Below, one piece after another: positions 21,944-34,783 of a stretch of 64,000 bases of DNA (position 1 is the stretch's first letter; each line of letters starts with the position of its first letter). Under the pieces are notes generated by a model, which was not told the origin of the DNA, searched no databases, and saw nothing but the letters and a program-made list of their open reading frames with translations. This stretch comes from Erythroxylum novogranatense. Taxonomy: Eukaryota > Streptophyta > Magnoliopsida > Malpighiales > Erythroxylaceae. Where the stretch lies: positions 11,279,001-11,343,000 of the forward strand of contig CM057235.1 in the NCBI GenBank assembly GCA_029891385.1, given 5' to 3'. Position numbers and translations under genes: made by a program.

Positions 21944-24900
21944 TGTAGGGACCCGATCCCGAGATCGGAACCCCCAACCGAAAGACGAAGCAAAAGATGA
22001 ATAACAAAGAGGCGGAACGAACGAATCGAAGCAAATCAATTATGAATCGAAAGCGAATTGGATCAAAGCAACGGAACAAATAAAACGATTGATTACAAAG
22101 CGAAACGAACATATCATATATCGAAGTGAATCGAAACAAATCAATAGCGAATCGAAAGCTAACTTAGAAGCAAAGCATACGAACAAGGTCAAATCGAATT
22201 GGCTCAATCAAATCACAGAGCGGAAACAATTTTCATACAAATCTGACATCCGAGGTCTCTAACTTTTTAACAATAGAAAGGGGGTCGCGTTGGAAACCTT
22301 AGACTTTACTTATCCAAATCCGTATATTATTTTTTTTTTCTTTTCATTTCTTACATCTTTATTCATTTATATTCAAACTCATACTAATCAAAACAATATT
22401 ATTTCCCCTTTTTGGAAATTTCATTCTCAGCAAAACCTAACTTACTTGATTCTATTCATTCCTCATAATCTTATATATTACCATAACAATCTCACACTAA
22501 TCCATATACTACCATACAAAAATCCGGTAGCATAACTGCTGCATTTCATTAAACCCAAAACCTACAAAATCATTTAAATTCACTTCTATAAACCAGCTCA
22601 AACACACAATCCTCAAATTCATCCATATCCAAATCACAATCAATCTCTACTCAATTTACATGTAAAACCATAATGTACAATCCATAGCCATACATAATTC
22701 TAATTCCATAACTCAAGTTCTTATACAATTTCACAATCCAAATACATCATGAACTAAACGCTTACATTACACTAATGGCATTCCAAGCCATATACAATTA
22801 CCAATGTTCATAACCCAAGGTACATAATGCACAATAATTCTCAATTTCTCAACAACATTCTAAACTTAACAATAGTTCAATCAGAATTCATACAAACTAA
22901 ATCTCTCATTTCCTTTCACCCGTTCTTCTTCTCATCACCTGTGGATGGGAATGAAGGGGGGTGAGCTTTAAAAAGACCGTGGGTAACAGTTTTATAATCA
23001 ATCATAAGCAAAACCGTTCAAAAGTTTACTGTCATAGAAATTTCTTGTTGAAAATCCATGAAATGCTCGTTTCTCAAATTTTCGTCATGTATTGAAATCC
23101 ATAATCCGTAAAACATAAATGTATCAGCTTATTCAAAAATCACAATTTCATAATGCAATGCATCATCTCATTAAACACAAAAATTTCATTTCATCATTCA
23201 AGAACAACACATAATTCACATCATAACATAACATGTCAAAATGCTAATGCACACACAATTTGGCTCGAGGGTTCCGTGAACAAAATAGAGAAACCGAAGT
23301 TTATTCCGTGAACGAAACGAGTCCATTTTTGGATCTCGTGGGCCACAAGCGGGCAGCCGGGATAAGGCTTTTTACGTCGATGTGTACGTGACTCGAAACG
23401 GTTCCTCTCAGCCCAAACAAAGCACATAATCCAATTCAAATGTTCATATAACAAAATGCCATAGTTTCATTCAATGGCATACATTCTTATCCAAATGTCA
23501 AGCATTCATTCATACATATATGGCATAATCACATTTCTATGGTTTAATCATCATGATATACATCATATCAACATAACAAATATGCGAACAAGTCACATAC
23601 AATGCATATACAAGCATTTGCTCATAACCATTTAAATCCAATTCATGGGGTATATGAACATATATAAACCAATTCTTTAAATCATTTTAAGACAACATAT
23701 GCACAATCATAAAATATTTGAAATCATTTTATTCTCTCAATTTGGGAAAGTCTTTAATGGCTTATTATTCAACTATAAACATGAAACCCACCTCATATCC
23801 ATGCTTGGAGTTTGATTAGAGCTTCAATTCTCCAAAGCCTTTCTTCTTTCTCCCAATTTCAAATTCCCTAAATCAAATTAACCCAAATTCCACTTCATAA
23901 AAATCATGATTTTCAAAATTGATCACATAAATCACAAACCCATACTCATATCAAGACATCTAAATCAAGAACTTCCAAAATCCCCAAATTATACAATTGG
24001 ACATAAACCCTAACTCACATTAATCCAACAATAATCATCAATCCTAGTATAATCACTTCAATGGACCTTAGAAAACACAAATCCATAACCTTTCCAAACC
24101 AAATCAACCAACATCTCACTACAAAAATTCAAAATCAAAACTTCTCTCTCTTACCTTTTTCTCCTCCATTTTCCAATTTATCAAGCTCCAAAGGATGCCG
24201 TCTTCTTCTTGCTTTCTTCCCCTTTGAAAAGCATCGAAATCCTCTAGGAAACCTAAAAAAAAAACGAACCTTGCTTCCTCCTCCTCCTTCTTCTTGTTCT
24301 TCTTATCCTTCTTCTCTCCCTCTCTATCGTTTCTCTCTCAAATTTCTTGAGTTCCTCTTCTAAAATGATAGACATGTGCCTTATAAGTGCCATGCCACTT
24401 AAATGATGGTAAAAAGACCCATTTGCCCTTCCCCTTAAGCCTAAGTTCTTAACTCCTTAAGTGATGTTCCCAATATGCCCTTACACTTTAGTTTCGTGTA
24501 TGCTTACTTTAGGACAGGTTTATCACCATCCAATTGAAGGAATTAGTCAAAACTTCCTTATATAGAATTGTTCCTCATTATCTTAATTTCATAATGCCTC
24601 AAGAATCATCCAATTTTGAGCACTACACCAAAAGTTATGCTCAAAACATTTCAGATATGCCTTATGCTAACTCATTTCTCCAGCACATTATTTCCATCTG
24701 AAAATTAACCTTCTTAAGGACCAAATTAAAACTCAACTTCTTCATAACAATTGTAGCTCTATGTCTCTAGTTTAATCCAAATCAAGAATCACATTAATTG
24801 GATGTCTATAGCAAAAGTTATAATCAAAATACTTTCAGATGTTGTCTAATCTAAGACTGCACACAAATCCGAAATTCAATTCAGAAATTAAAACTCTTAG

Positions 24901-26076
24901 GGGTTAAATTGAAATTTACTTCCTTCATATGACTTGTAGCCCCATGTCTCAATTTTATTTTTCCTCAAGAATCACTTCAATCGGATCTTTACAGATCCCG
25001 AATTTCTCAAAATACAGAACCATGTTCAGAAAATGGTCCAACTCACTTTGATTAAATTAATCACCTTTAATTTAATCTCATAAATTCCCAAGTATCTCAT
25101 AAAATAAAATTCATTGTCTTAGGAATCCAACGCTTCAAGAATCAACTCAATCGGATGTCGGACGAAGGAGTTATGGCCAAATAAATTCAATATGTTCATA
25201 TTCTGAAAAAAGCACGGGCTGTGTGAAAATCACACGATCAGGCACACAGGCCGTGTAACCTTCGGGTGGGCTGAAGGTTACTGTGCCCAAAATCACACAG
25301 TCCGTGTGAAATTTTACACGGTCTGTGTGAATCGGAGTCACTGCATTTAGGTTTTACACAGTCTGTGTGAAATCCACACGGGCAGTGTAACCTACGGGAA
25401 AATCATGTTTCTTGTGCCTGGATTTACACGGTCTGTGTGAAATTCACACGGGCTGTGTAACCTACGGGATCACCCTCCAAGATCCCTCCAAAGGTCTCTA
25501 AACCCAAACTAACTTCTCCTATACTCATGCCTTACCTAAAATCAACCTTTTCGAGCCCGAGATCACATCACAAACTCTAAAGGTTCGGGAATTTCGATTA
25601 CCACGACATCCTAGCTTGCAATAAGCATAACTCTCAACTCCGGTCTTGAAAAGTTGCATACTTAGTATCGTTGGAAAGATAGGAGAACAAGCTACAACTT
25701 CAAAGTAGACAAATTTGTCTAATTATATCTCAATTATTCTAGAATTGCCCTTGAATCAACATACTCAAAAACTTACGTTTTCCCAACTTCACTTTCTCTA
25801 TTACAACATCATTCAAAGCAATTTAACTTCCAATTGGAATCCATTTAATACTCAACCTCAATTCATATACTCTCATATTCAATAACCTCTTATCATTCAC
25901 CAAACATCCTATCTTACATACATAACCATGGTTTATGATTAAGGTTTCTCAACTCATCATCCATACTTAGTTCACATTTTAATTTCACAACCATCTATAT
26001 ACCAATTCATAATTCAAAGCCATACATAAACTCATATTCCATTTTGATATTTCCACTAAAAATTCGGGGTCCAACA
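21944..26076 (-). repeat. 3' LTR (on its own strand) of the non-autonomous element
   Basis: It is 4133 bases from TGTAGGGACC to GTCCAACA. It carries open but low-complexity stretches (for example 24061-24363) that are not genes. The palindrome cassette is at 25208-25470. Confidence 0.95.
25208..25470. repeat. CACACGG/CCGTGTG palindrome cassette, left LTR
   Basis: At least six variants of a CACACGG..CCGTGTG inverted motif (for example TTTTACACGGTCTGTGTGAA) alternate with GTAACCTACGGG. There are two long units of about 85-90 bases. The cassette lies between a 'caatcggatgtcggacgaag' phrase (25150-25170) and a 'tcgttggaaagataggag' phrase (25668-25686). Confidence 0.9.
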
Positions 26077-26686
26077 TTTCTCCTCGTCTTAAAAGAATTT
26101 CATCCTCGAAATTCATACTTAAGCAATCTTCACATAAGACAATCTCTTAACTAATTTCCTCCAAATGATCCTAATCATTCACATATTCAAATGCCTCATC
26201 ACATATATTCAAAATGTTTTTCACCTCTTATATCAAATACCATCCATGTTATATAAAAACACTATAGCCACAAATCAATTATTTCTTAGCACATTTTCAC
26301 AAGTCAATGGTCCCATTTATTAAGGAACCCTAATATGGACCAATCATCATTTAAAATCAACATATTGATCTTCCATACATATATTTCTATCCTTTATCTC
26401 ATCTTCTATTATCTCACAAAAGCATAGTCAAATCAATTCATCTCAATTCATCAAGGAATTCTAATCTCAACTTCCTTAATGCATTCCTAATTTCAATCAC
26501 AATTCTTGTCACCACAATCTAACAATCACATAGGTTCTTCAAATAATTCATGCAATTTTATTCACATCAATTTCACATTCTCACAAAATCAAACTTAGCC
26601 TTACAAACTCTTATCAACTTCTCATGCAAGTCACTCATACACATACGCCCAAGTAAGATCATATAACTGGGCTCTGATACCACAAC
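26077..26686 (-). other. 610-base interior of the non-autonomous element
   Basis: On the minus strand it starts with the primer site and ends with a relic of the pol tail. GAATTTCGAGGATGAAATTC (26092-26111) corresponds to the NFEDEI codons that end Tekay pol. A GACGAGGAGAAA polypurine tract follows, touching the LTR at 26077. The rest (about 26115-26665) has no recognisable domain. The relic shows the element is a Tekay deletion derivative. Confidence 0.85.
26670..26682 (-). promoter_or_regulatory. tRNA-iMet primer binding site of the non-autonomous element
   Basis: The minus strand reads TGGTATCAGAGCC, four bases after the LTR end at 26687. Confidence 0.9.
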
Positions 26687-29600
26687 TGTAGGGACCCGAT
26701 CCCGAGACCGAAACCCCCAACCGGAAGACGAAGCAAAAGATAAATAACAAAGAGGCGGAACGAACGAATCGAAGCAAATCAATTATGATTCGAAAGCGAA
26801 TTGGATCAAAGCAACGGAACAAATAAAACGATTGATTACAAAGCAAAATGAACTGATCATATATCGAAGTGAATCGAAACAAATCAATAGCGAATCGAAA
26901 GCTAACTTGGAAGCAAAGCATACGAATAAGGTCAAATCGAATTGGCTCAATCAAATCATAGAGAGGAAACAATTTTCATACGGATCCGACATCCGAGGTC
27001 TCTAACTTTTTAACAATAGAAAGGGGGTCAAGTTGGAAACCTTAGACTTTACTTATCCAAATCCGTATATTATTATTATTATTATTATTTTCTTTCCATT
27101 TCTTACATCTTTATTCATTTATATTCAAAACTCATACTAATCAAAACAATATTATTTCCCTTTTTGAAAATTTCATTATCAACAAAACCCAATTTACTTG
27201 ATTCTATTCATTCCTCATAATCTTCTATATTACCATAACAATCTCACACTAATCCACATACTACCATACAAAAATCCAGCAGCATAACGGCTGCATTTCA
27301 TTAAACCCAAAACCTGCAAAATCATTTAAATTCACTTCTATAAACCAGCTCAAACACACAATCCTCAAATTCATCCATATCCAAATCACAATCAATCTCT
27401 ACTCAATTTACATATAAAACCATAATGTACAATCCATAGCCATACATAATTCTAATTCCATAACTCAAGTTCTTATACAATTTCACAATCCAAATACATC
27501 ATGAACTAAACGCTTACATTACACTAATGACATTCCAAGCCATATACAATTACCAATGTTCATAACCCAAGGTACATAATGCACAATAATTCTCAATTTC
27601 TCAACAACATTCTAAACTTAACAATAGTTCAATCAGAATTCATACAAACTAAATCTCTCATTTTCTTTCACCCGTTCTTCTTCTCATCACCTGTGGATGG
27701 GAATGAAGGGGGGTGAGCTTTAAAAAGCCCGTGGGTAACAGTTTTATAATCAATCATAAGCAAAACCGTTCAAAAGTTTACTGTCATAGAAATTTCTTGT
27801 TGAAAATCCATGAAATGCTCATTTCTCAAATTTTCGTCATGTATTGAAATCCATAATCCGTAAAACATAAATGTATCAGCTTGTTCAAAAATCACAATTT
27901 CATAATGCAATGCATCATCTCATTAAACACAAAAATTTCATTTCATCATTCAAGAACAACACATAATTCACATCATAACATAACATGTCAAAATGCTAAT
28001 GCACACACAATTTGGCTCGAGGGTTCCGTGAACAAAATAGAGAAACCGAAGTTTACTCCATGAACGAAACGAGTCCATTTTCGGATCTCGTGGGCCACAA
28101 GCGGGCAGCCGGGATAAGGCTTTTTACGTCGATGTGCACGTTACTCGAAACGGTTCCTCTCAGCCCAAACAAAGCACATAATCCAATTCAAATGTTCATA
28201 TAACAAAATGCCATAGTTTCATTCAATGGCATACATTCTTATCGAAATGTCAAGCATTCATTCATACATAACATGGCATAATCACATTTCTATGGTTTAA
28301 TCATCATGATATACATCATATCAACATAACAAATATGCGAACAAGTCACGTACAATGCATATACAAGCATTTGCTCATAACCATTAAAATCCAATTCATG
28401 GGGTATATGAACACATATAAACCAATTCTTGTTGAAATCATTTTATTCTCTCAATTTGGGAAAATCTTTAATGGCTTATTATTCAACTATAAACATGAAA
28501 CCCACCTCATATCCATGATTGGAGTTTGATTAGAGCTTCAATTCTCCAAAGCCTTTCTTCTTTCTCCCAATTTCAAATTCCCTAAATCAAATTAACCCAA
28601 ATTCCACTTCATAAAAATCATGATTTTCAAAATTGATCACATAAATCACAAACCCATACTCATATCAAGACATCTAAATCAAGAACTTCCAAAATCCCCA
28701 AATTATACAATTGGACATAAACCCTAACTCACATTAATCCAACATTAATCATCAATCCTAGTATAATCACTTCAATGGAACTTAGAAAACTCAAATCCAT
28801 AACCTTTCCAAACCAAATCAACCAACATCTCACTACAAAAATTCAAAATCAAAACTTGTCTCTCTTACCTTTTTCTCCTCCATTTTCGAATTTATTAAGC
28901 TCCAAAGGAAGCCATCTTCTTCTTGCTTTCTTCCCCTTTGAAAAGCATCAAAATCCTCTAGGAAACCCAAAAAAAAAAAAACCTTTCTTCCTCCTCCTCC
29001 TCCTCCTTCTTCTTCTTCTTCTTCTCCTTCTTCTCTCCCTCTCTATCGTTTCTGTCTCAAATTTTATGGGTTACTCTTGTAAAATGACAGACATGTGCCT
29101 TATAAGTGTCATGCCACTTAAATGATGGTAAAAAGAACCATTTTCCCTTCCCCTTAAGCCTAAGTTCTTAACTCTTTAAGTGATGTTCCTAATATACCCT
29201 TACACTTTAGTTTCATGTATGCTTACTTTAGGACAAGTTTATCACCATCCAATTGAAGGAATTAGTCAAAACTTCCTTCTAGAGAATTGTTCCCCATTAT
29301 CTTAATTTGATAATTCCTTAAGAATCATCCAATTTCGAGCACTACACCAAAAGTTATGTTCAAAACATTTCAGATATGCCTTATGCTAACTCATTTCTCC
29401 ATCACATTATTTCCATCCGAAAATTATCCTTCTTAAAGGCCAAATTGAAACTCAAATTCTTCATAACAATTGTAGCTCTATGTCTCTAGTTTAATCCAAA
29501 TCAAGAATCACCTTAATTGGATTTCTATAGCAAAAGTTATAATCAAAATACTTTCAGATGTTGTCTAATCCAAGACTGCACACAAATCCGAAATTCAATT

Positions 29601-30796
29601 CAGAAATTAAAACTCTTAGGGGTTAAATTGAAATTTACTTCCTTCATATGACTTGTAGCCCCATGTCTCAATTTTATTTTTCCTCAAGAATCACTTCAAT
29701 CGGATCTTTACAGATCCCGAATTTCTCAAAATACCGAACCATGTTCAGAAAATGGTCCAACTCACTTTGATTAAATTAATCACCCTTAATTTAATCTCAT
29801 AAATTCACAAATATCTCATAAAATAAAATTCATTGTCTTAGGAATCCAACTCTTCAAGAATCAACTCAACCGGATGTCGGACGAAGGAGTTATGGCCAAA
29901 TAAATTCAATATGTTCATATTTTGAAAAAAGCACGGGCTGTGTGAAAATCACACGGTCAGGCACACAGGCCGTGTAACCTTCGGGTGGGCTGAAGGTTAT
30001 TGTACCCAAAATCACACATTCCGTGTGAAATTTTACACAGTTTGTGTGAATCGGAGTCACTGCATTTAGGTTTTACACAGTATGTGTGAAATTCACACGG
30101 GCAGTGTAACCTACGGGAAAATCATGTTTCATGCGCCTGGATTTGCACAGTCTGTGCGAAATTCACACGGGCTGTGTAACCTACGGGTGAAGCAAAATTT
30201 TCACCCTCCAAAGGTCTCTAAACCCAACCTAACTTCTCCTATACTCATGCCTTACCTAAAATCAACCTTTTCGAGCCCGAGATCACGTCACAAACTCTAA
30301 AGGTTCGGGAATTTCGATTACCACGACATCCTAGCTTGCAATAAGCATAACTCTCAACTCCGGTCTTGAGAACTTGCATGCTTAGTATCGTTGGAAAGAT
30401 AAGAGAACGAGCTACAACTTCAAAGAAGACAAATTTATCTAATCATATCTCAATTATTCTAGAATTTCCCTTGAATCAACATACTCAAAAACTTACATTT
30501 TCCCAACTTCACTTTCTCTATTACAACATCATTCAAAGCAATTTAACTTCCAATTGGAATCCATTCAATACACAACCTCAATTCATATACTCTCATATTC
30601 AATAACCTCTTATCATTCACCAAACATCCTATCTTACATACATAACCATGGTTTATGATTAAGGTTTCTTAACTCATCATCCATACTTAGTTCACATTCT
30701 AATTTCACAACCATCTATATACCAATTCATAATTCAAAGCCATACATAAACTCATATTCCATTTTGATATTTCCACTAAAAATTCAGGGTCCAACA
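26687..30796 (-). repeat. 5' LTR (on its own strand) of the non-autonomous element
   Basis: It is 4110 bases and nearly collinear with 21944-26076. Relative to that copy it lacks about 38 bases near 28430, between short ATTCTT/TTGAAATCAT sequences. The cassette lies at about 29935-30195. Confidence 0.95.
29935..30195. repeat. CACACGG/CCGTGTG palindrome cassette, right LTR
   Basis: It has the same organisation as the left copy but with visibly more substitutions than flanking LTR sequence. Some arms have lost pairing (ACACATTCCGTGTG), while one pair changed together (GCACAGTCTGTGC). Confidence 0.9.
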
Positions 30797-30875
30797 ATGA
30801 AGGCGAAGTATCCTCATCTCTTTAGTGATTCAGGTAAGAATTTTGAGGACAAAATTCTCTTAAGGAGGGGAGAAA
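30797..30875 (+). pseudogene. Last codons of Tekay pol and polypurine tract
   Basis: After the ATGAA duplication the chromodomain tail continues (AKYPHLFSDSGKNFEDKI). TTAAGGAGGGGAGAAA follows, the polypurine tract that touches the LTR start at 30876. Confidence 0.9.
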
Positions 30876-33800
30876 TGTTGGGCCCCGATTCGCATTAAGC
30901 ATGTTTTATTTATTTTGAGGTTTAGATTGATAATTTCTTTTAGTTAGAATAATTTGGGATTTTTAGTACTTAGTTAATAGAAATTAATTGGAGGTATTTA
31001 GTTAAAATTAGAATTTTAATAAGTTGTTAGAATTTAAAAGAATAGGATACTGTTAGGGTAATTTAGGTAGATCATTAATGTTTTTAAGGCTTAAGGCTTA
31101 TAAGATGGGCTTTTAGTCCTTTTTAAATGACATTAAATGAAGAAGAAAGGAAATAAATGATGAGTTTTCGTGAATGAAGGGGAAGACCACGAAAATTTCA
31201 AATTGTAAGAAGGGATGAGTGAAACTACGTAGTTTAGCTTAGGTTTTAATAAGTTAGAAACAAAATTTCCTAAGTCTTTTAAAAGAAGACTACTGAAACA
31301 CCAAATAAAAGAGAAAGAAAGGGGAGACTTACGGCCAAGTGGAGAAGAAGAAGAGGTAGGCTTAGGTTGTCTATGCTTTAGAAAGGAGTGTTTAAGAGTT
31401 TTCTTTAAGAAGAAAGTGGAAAGGAAGGAGTTTAATCGTTCATTGGAGGAAAAAGAAGCAATTTCGTGGGAGGTTCAAAGGTAAGAGGAATATGAAAATT
31501 CTTGATAAATTTAGATGGGTTTAGGTTCTAATAGCTTAATTAAGGCATGGGTAAGGTTATGTAGGTTTTAATTCTTGTTTTCCTTTCCTTAAAATTTCCA
31601 ATTTTAGTATCCTATGTTAAATTGGGATTATTGTGTTTAATGAAGGTGAAGTGAGGCAATTAGAGGAAGAGGCAAGGCCAATTGACCAACCTCCAAGCTA
31701 AAGGATTTAAGGTGGGTGATTTCTTAATAATTGAGATAATAGGCATATTAAAGTTTTTATAATAAATACAAATTAATGCTTTCCAATGACTTAGAATTTT
31801 TGTATGAATTACTCTTTATGGTGTTTTTCACTTGTATGTGATGTTCTTTGATTGTAAATTCATGTTGGGAATATTTGAAAAATGGTTTGTTAAACAAAAA
31901 GGTTTGAATATACGATTTTGGCCATTATGTGAAAGTGAAAGTTTTGAAAAGGCCATTTGTGGCTAATGCTTAAGAATTGTGTGAACTATGTGATATGCAT
32001 GCTTTCTTTGGGTTTGTGGTGGTCCCATAGGAGTCAGGTGCACCTGTCTAATCATAGGCTTCTCCCGCTGCCCGCTAGTGACATTGGAGTTCCTCACGGA
32101 CTCCCATAAGTTACGGCTACACATGACCGCTTCGCAAGAATGTGTAGTACATTCCGTTTCGGATCCACCCGAACCACTTTGTTTGTGATTTTGTGAAATG
32201 TTAGGTTGTTTTGTGATGTGTTTAGTTTGTAAATTGTGATTTGTTAAATTCTGTGAAGAGATTTGAAAATGAAAAATGCTTTTCTTAATGTGATATTATT
32301 GTGAAAATGAATAAATGAAGAATGGTTTTTTCTTATTTCTCGTTTATTAAATTATTACTCACGGAGTCGTCGAGCTCACCTCCCATTTCCCCTCCATAGG
32401 TGTCGAGTGAGAAACTGAGTCACCGCATCGGGATTGAAGCATACTCCGATGCATTTTGCTTTTGAAGTCCTGTTTTTAGAAAACAAACCTTTAGCTAGCC
32501 TTTTGAACAATTTGTGTTCTTTGTAATTTAACTTTTTTTATTTCGGATGTAATCGGGCTAGATGCCCTCTGAAGCTTTGTATTGACTTATTTCCATGTAA
32601 ATATAAAGGTTTTGAAGTTTAAATGTATCTTGTATATGTTTTCTAAGAATGTATGGTTGTATGGTTAATCTTGACAAAAAGAAAGAGTAAAGTGAGATTA
32701 CTTTATGTTTTGGAAACAATTAGAATCCTAGGAGTGTGCTACTACCTTTGAAGTATATTTGGTTTGGGTTGCGTTGTGAAAGTTTGGAGGATTGAGTTTT
32801 ATGCAGGTAATGGAGAGAAAATTGAAGATTTTGGCTAGAGCACTTTTAGGGGAGGTGCTGCCCAATTTTCCTTAAAATGGACAGAAACTTGATTTGTGTT
32901 TTAGACCTCCTTAAGGCTTGAATTGAATTGAGATGCCTCCTTGAAGATTGTAGAACTTATTTAAAGCTTTCCAATGATATAAAATTTGTCACATTTGGAC
33001 TTAGGATGAAGAAGTTATAAGGGTTGAAAGTTTTCAGTTACTGTTGATAAGGTTTAGGATTCTGCAGTATCTTTGGAAGGGATGTTCCCCTCCTTAGAGC
33101 CTCTTTTGGTTTTTCCATCCTTCATAGAAAATGTAGATCATCTTTTCTTCTTTCCAATGATGTATAATATGCAATTTTTGGAGTTAGGAGTAAAAAGTTA
33201 TGAGATTGGAAAGAAAATAGTTACTGTTCATGTAGAAAATTTACTGTTCCATTGGTCTTTTTATGGGCAGAAACTTTGAGAGTGTTTTTACCTCTTTTAA
33301 TGACTGAACTGACTTTTGAACCCTTCATGAAGATTGTAAATCATCTCTTTATCTTTCCAATGAGGTAAAATGTGACATTTTTAGACTTTTGTGTTAAAAG
33401 TTATGAATTTTCAAACTTCTAGTATAGTGCAGGAATTTCTTTAATTGTAGCAAAAACTTTGAAACAATCCGCTTAAAGGCCAAAATAGTTTTTCCATGCT
33501 TCATGAAAGTTGTGGAGCTTTCCTTGAGATTTCTTTGCATACCCACTTTGTCAATTGTGGAGCTCGGGAGCAAAAGTTATAATTTTTGAAAATTCAGAAA
33601 TTTTCTTTTGCTCCAAATTTTATCCTCAGGCGTGGCCACGTCTAGTCTCTAAATTTGTTAGGCGTGCCCACGCCTAATCCCTGAATTTCGACCAGATTGG
33701 AAATTTTGGATTTTCTTTCCTTCTTCCTCACATTTTTTATTTTCTTTCATTTTATGATTTTTCCCTTTTTCCAAATTAAACCTCCTCTCACTCTTTTGCT

Positions 33801-34263
33801 TGTAACTTTTTCGTTTGGCCTCCGATTCACTCGATTTTTGAAGCATTGGTTTTCAAAAAGAATTTTCTACCCTCTCATGCAAAAATTTAGAATTTTCAGA
33901 TTAAGTTGAATTTTGTCGGATTTTATCAAAGAGAGAGAATTAGTCGGACATATTGAACATGCTTCCGTATTTTTGGTGATTTCTTGATTTAGGAAGCTCC
34001 GATTGAAGTGATTTTCGTTTCTGATTATTATGGAGGCATGAAATTCCATTTTAGCTTAAGTATTGGATTTAATTTCGGGCCCTAAGTGGATCAGATTTTA
34101 TTGATTGAATTCTAGATGAATTTATCAAGATTTGTTCGGATGACATTAATATAAGTTCGATTCGAGTTCCCTTTTGTGGTGAGGAATTCCTCCCTCGTGA
34201 GATGCGTATCTAGATGTCACTTAGGACGTCGGATGCGTATCTCGCTAGGGAGGGGTTCCAACA
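30876..34263 (+). repeat. 3' LTR of the second Tekay element (3.4 kb)
   Basis: It runs from TGTTGGGCCCCGATTCGC to GGGGTTCCAACA, giving the inverted ends TGTTGG/CCAACA. Landmarks match other plus-strand Tekay LTRs: 'aggatttaaggtgggtga' near 31700, a CGGGCTAGATGCCCTC stem near 32552, a cassette near 33630-33677, and 'cctccgattcactcgat' near 33820. It shares no visible similarity with the 5' end of the same element at 14237-14647. Confidence 0.85.
33629..33677. repeat. Palindrome pair AGGCGTGGCCACGTCT and TTAGGCGTGCCCACGCCTAA
   Basis: The second copy (33658-33677) has perfect 9-base arms around CC. The first (33629-33644) is imperfect by one pair. They are 29 bases apart and lie in the cassette position of the LTR. 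Confidence 0.9.
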
Positions 34264-34737
34264 AACCTAAAACATATAATACATGGTGCAACTGTTAGAA
34301 ACGAAATTGTAGACAAATCTCCATTTAACAATACTTTTCTTCAGAAATCTCATCATTAATTATTTAAAAATCTTGAGAGTTGTATTGTTCTCTGAATAAT
34401 CTACTTGATTAGGAGTCTAAGGTTGAGTGGTGCAAACAGAAAAAGGAACAAATAGCTGACAAGTATTCAAAATAACAACATAAAGTGGCAATGGAGGCAC
34501 ATTAGCAAGTCTTCTCTTTAGCTAAAAGTTTTTCTTTCAGACCACTAATTTTTCCTTACAATCATTTATTAACTACAATTCATTTCCAATCATGATGTCA
34601 ATGTTTTACACCAGATCCTTCCAGTGTAGAATAGTTCTTTAAATAGTTCTTTAACAAGTAAGTTATGAGGAAGTATACTCGGATAATATATTTCTGCTAA
34701 ATTTACAAAAGTAGTAAATTCATGATCTATAAGTTAC
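34264..34737 (-). other. Remainder of FURRY-like intron 3
   Basis: This AT-rich stretch follows the exon 3 splice donor and runs to the Tekay LTR end. No exon with the expected continuation was found here. No other feature is seen. Confidence 0.5.
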
Positions 34738-34783
34738 CTTTCTTTGGAATGTAGATGCATCATTCGCACCCTTTGGAGATTCA
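34738..34783 (-). pseudogene. FURRY-like exon 3
   Basis: It is 46 bases, starting with the T that completes the split Ser codon. The preceding dinucleotide is AA instead of AG. The donor is GTAACT. Confidence 0.7.

Larger units (their letters stand above)
21944..30796 (-). mobile_element. Complete non-autonomous LTR retrotransposon with 4.1 kb LTRs
   Basis: Two long direct repeats (21944-26076 and 26687-30796) enclose only 610 bases. The ends are TGTAGGGACCC...GGGTCCAACA, and the whole is flanked by perfect ATGAA duplications (21939-21943 and 30797-30801). The Tekay chromodomain frame resumes after it. Primer site and polypurine tract show it lies on the minus strand. No gag or pol remains, so movement would depend on proteins of another element. 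By eye the LTRs differ by a few percent plus some indels, implying a fairly recent insertion. Confidence 0.95.
14237..34263 (+). mobile_element. Second Tekay/Del-type Ty3 chromovirus, dead, with two nested insertions and a foreign-looking 5' end
   Basis: The internal region runs primer site, gag, protease, reverse transcriptase, RNase H, integrase, chromodomain and polypurine tract. It is interrupted at 17194-19535 and 21944-30796. Without the inserts it would be about 8.8 kb. The 3' LTR (30876-34263) is 3.4 kb and Tekay-like. The 5' LTR position is instead filled by about 410 bases of Cassandra-like sequence. AACCT occurs on both sides (14232-14236 and 34264-34268), which would be a target duplication if not chance. 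All coding parts contain stops. Confidence 0.8.

Noticed and set aside
24061..24363. 100-codon open stretch, with a 116-codon counterpart at 28775-29125
   Set aside because: It lies inside the two LTRs of the non-autonomous element, is not conserved in frame between them, and is driven by CT-rich sequence.
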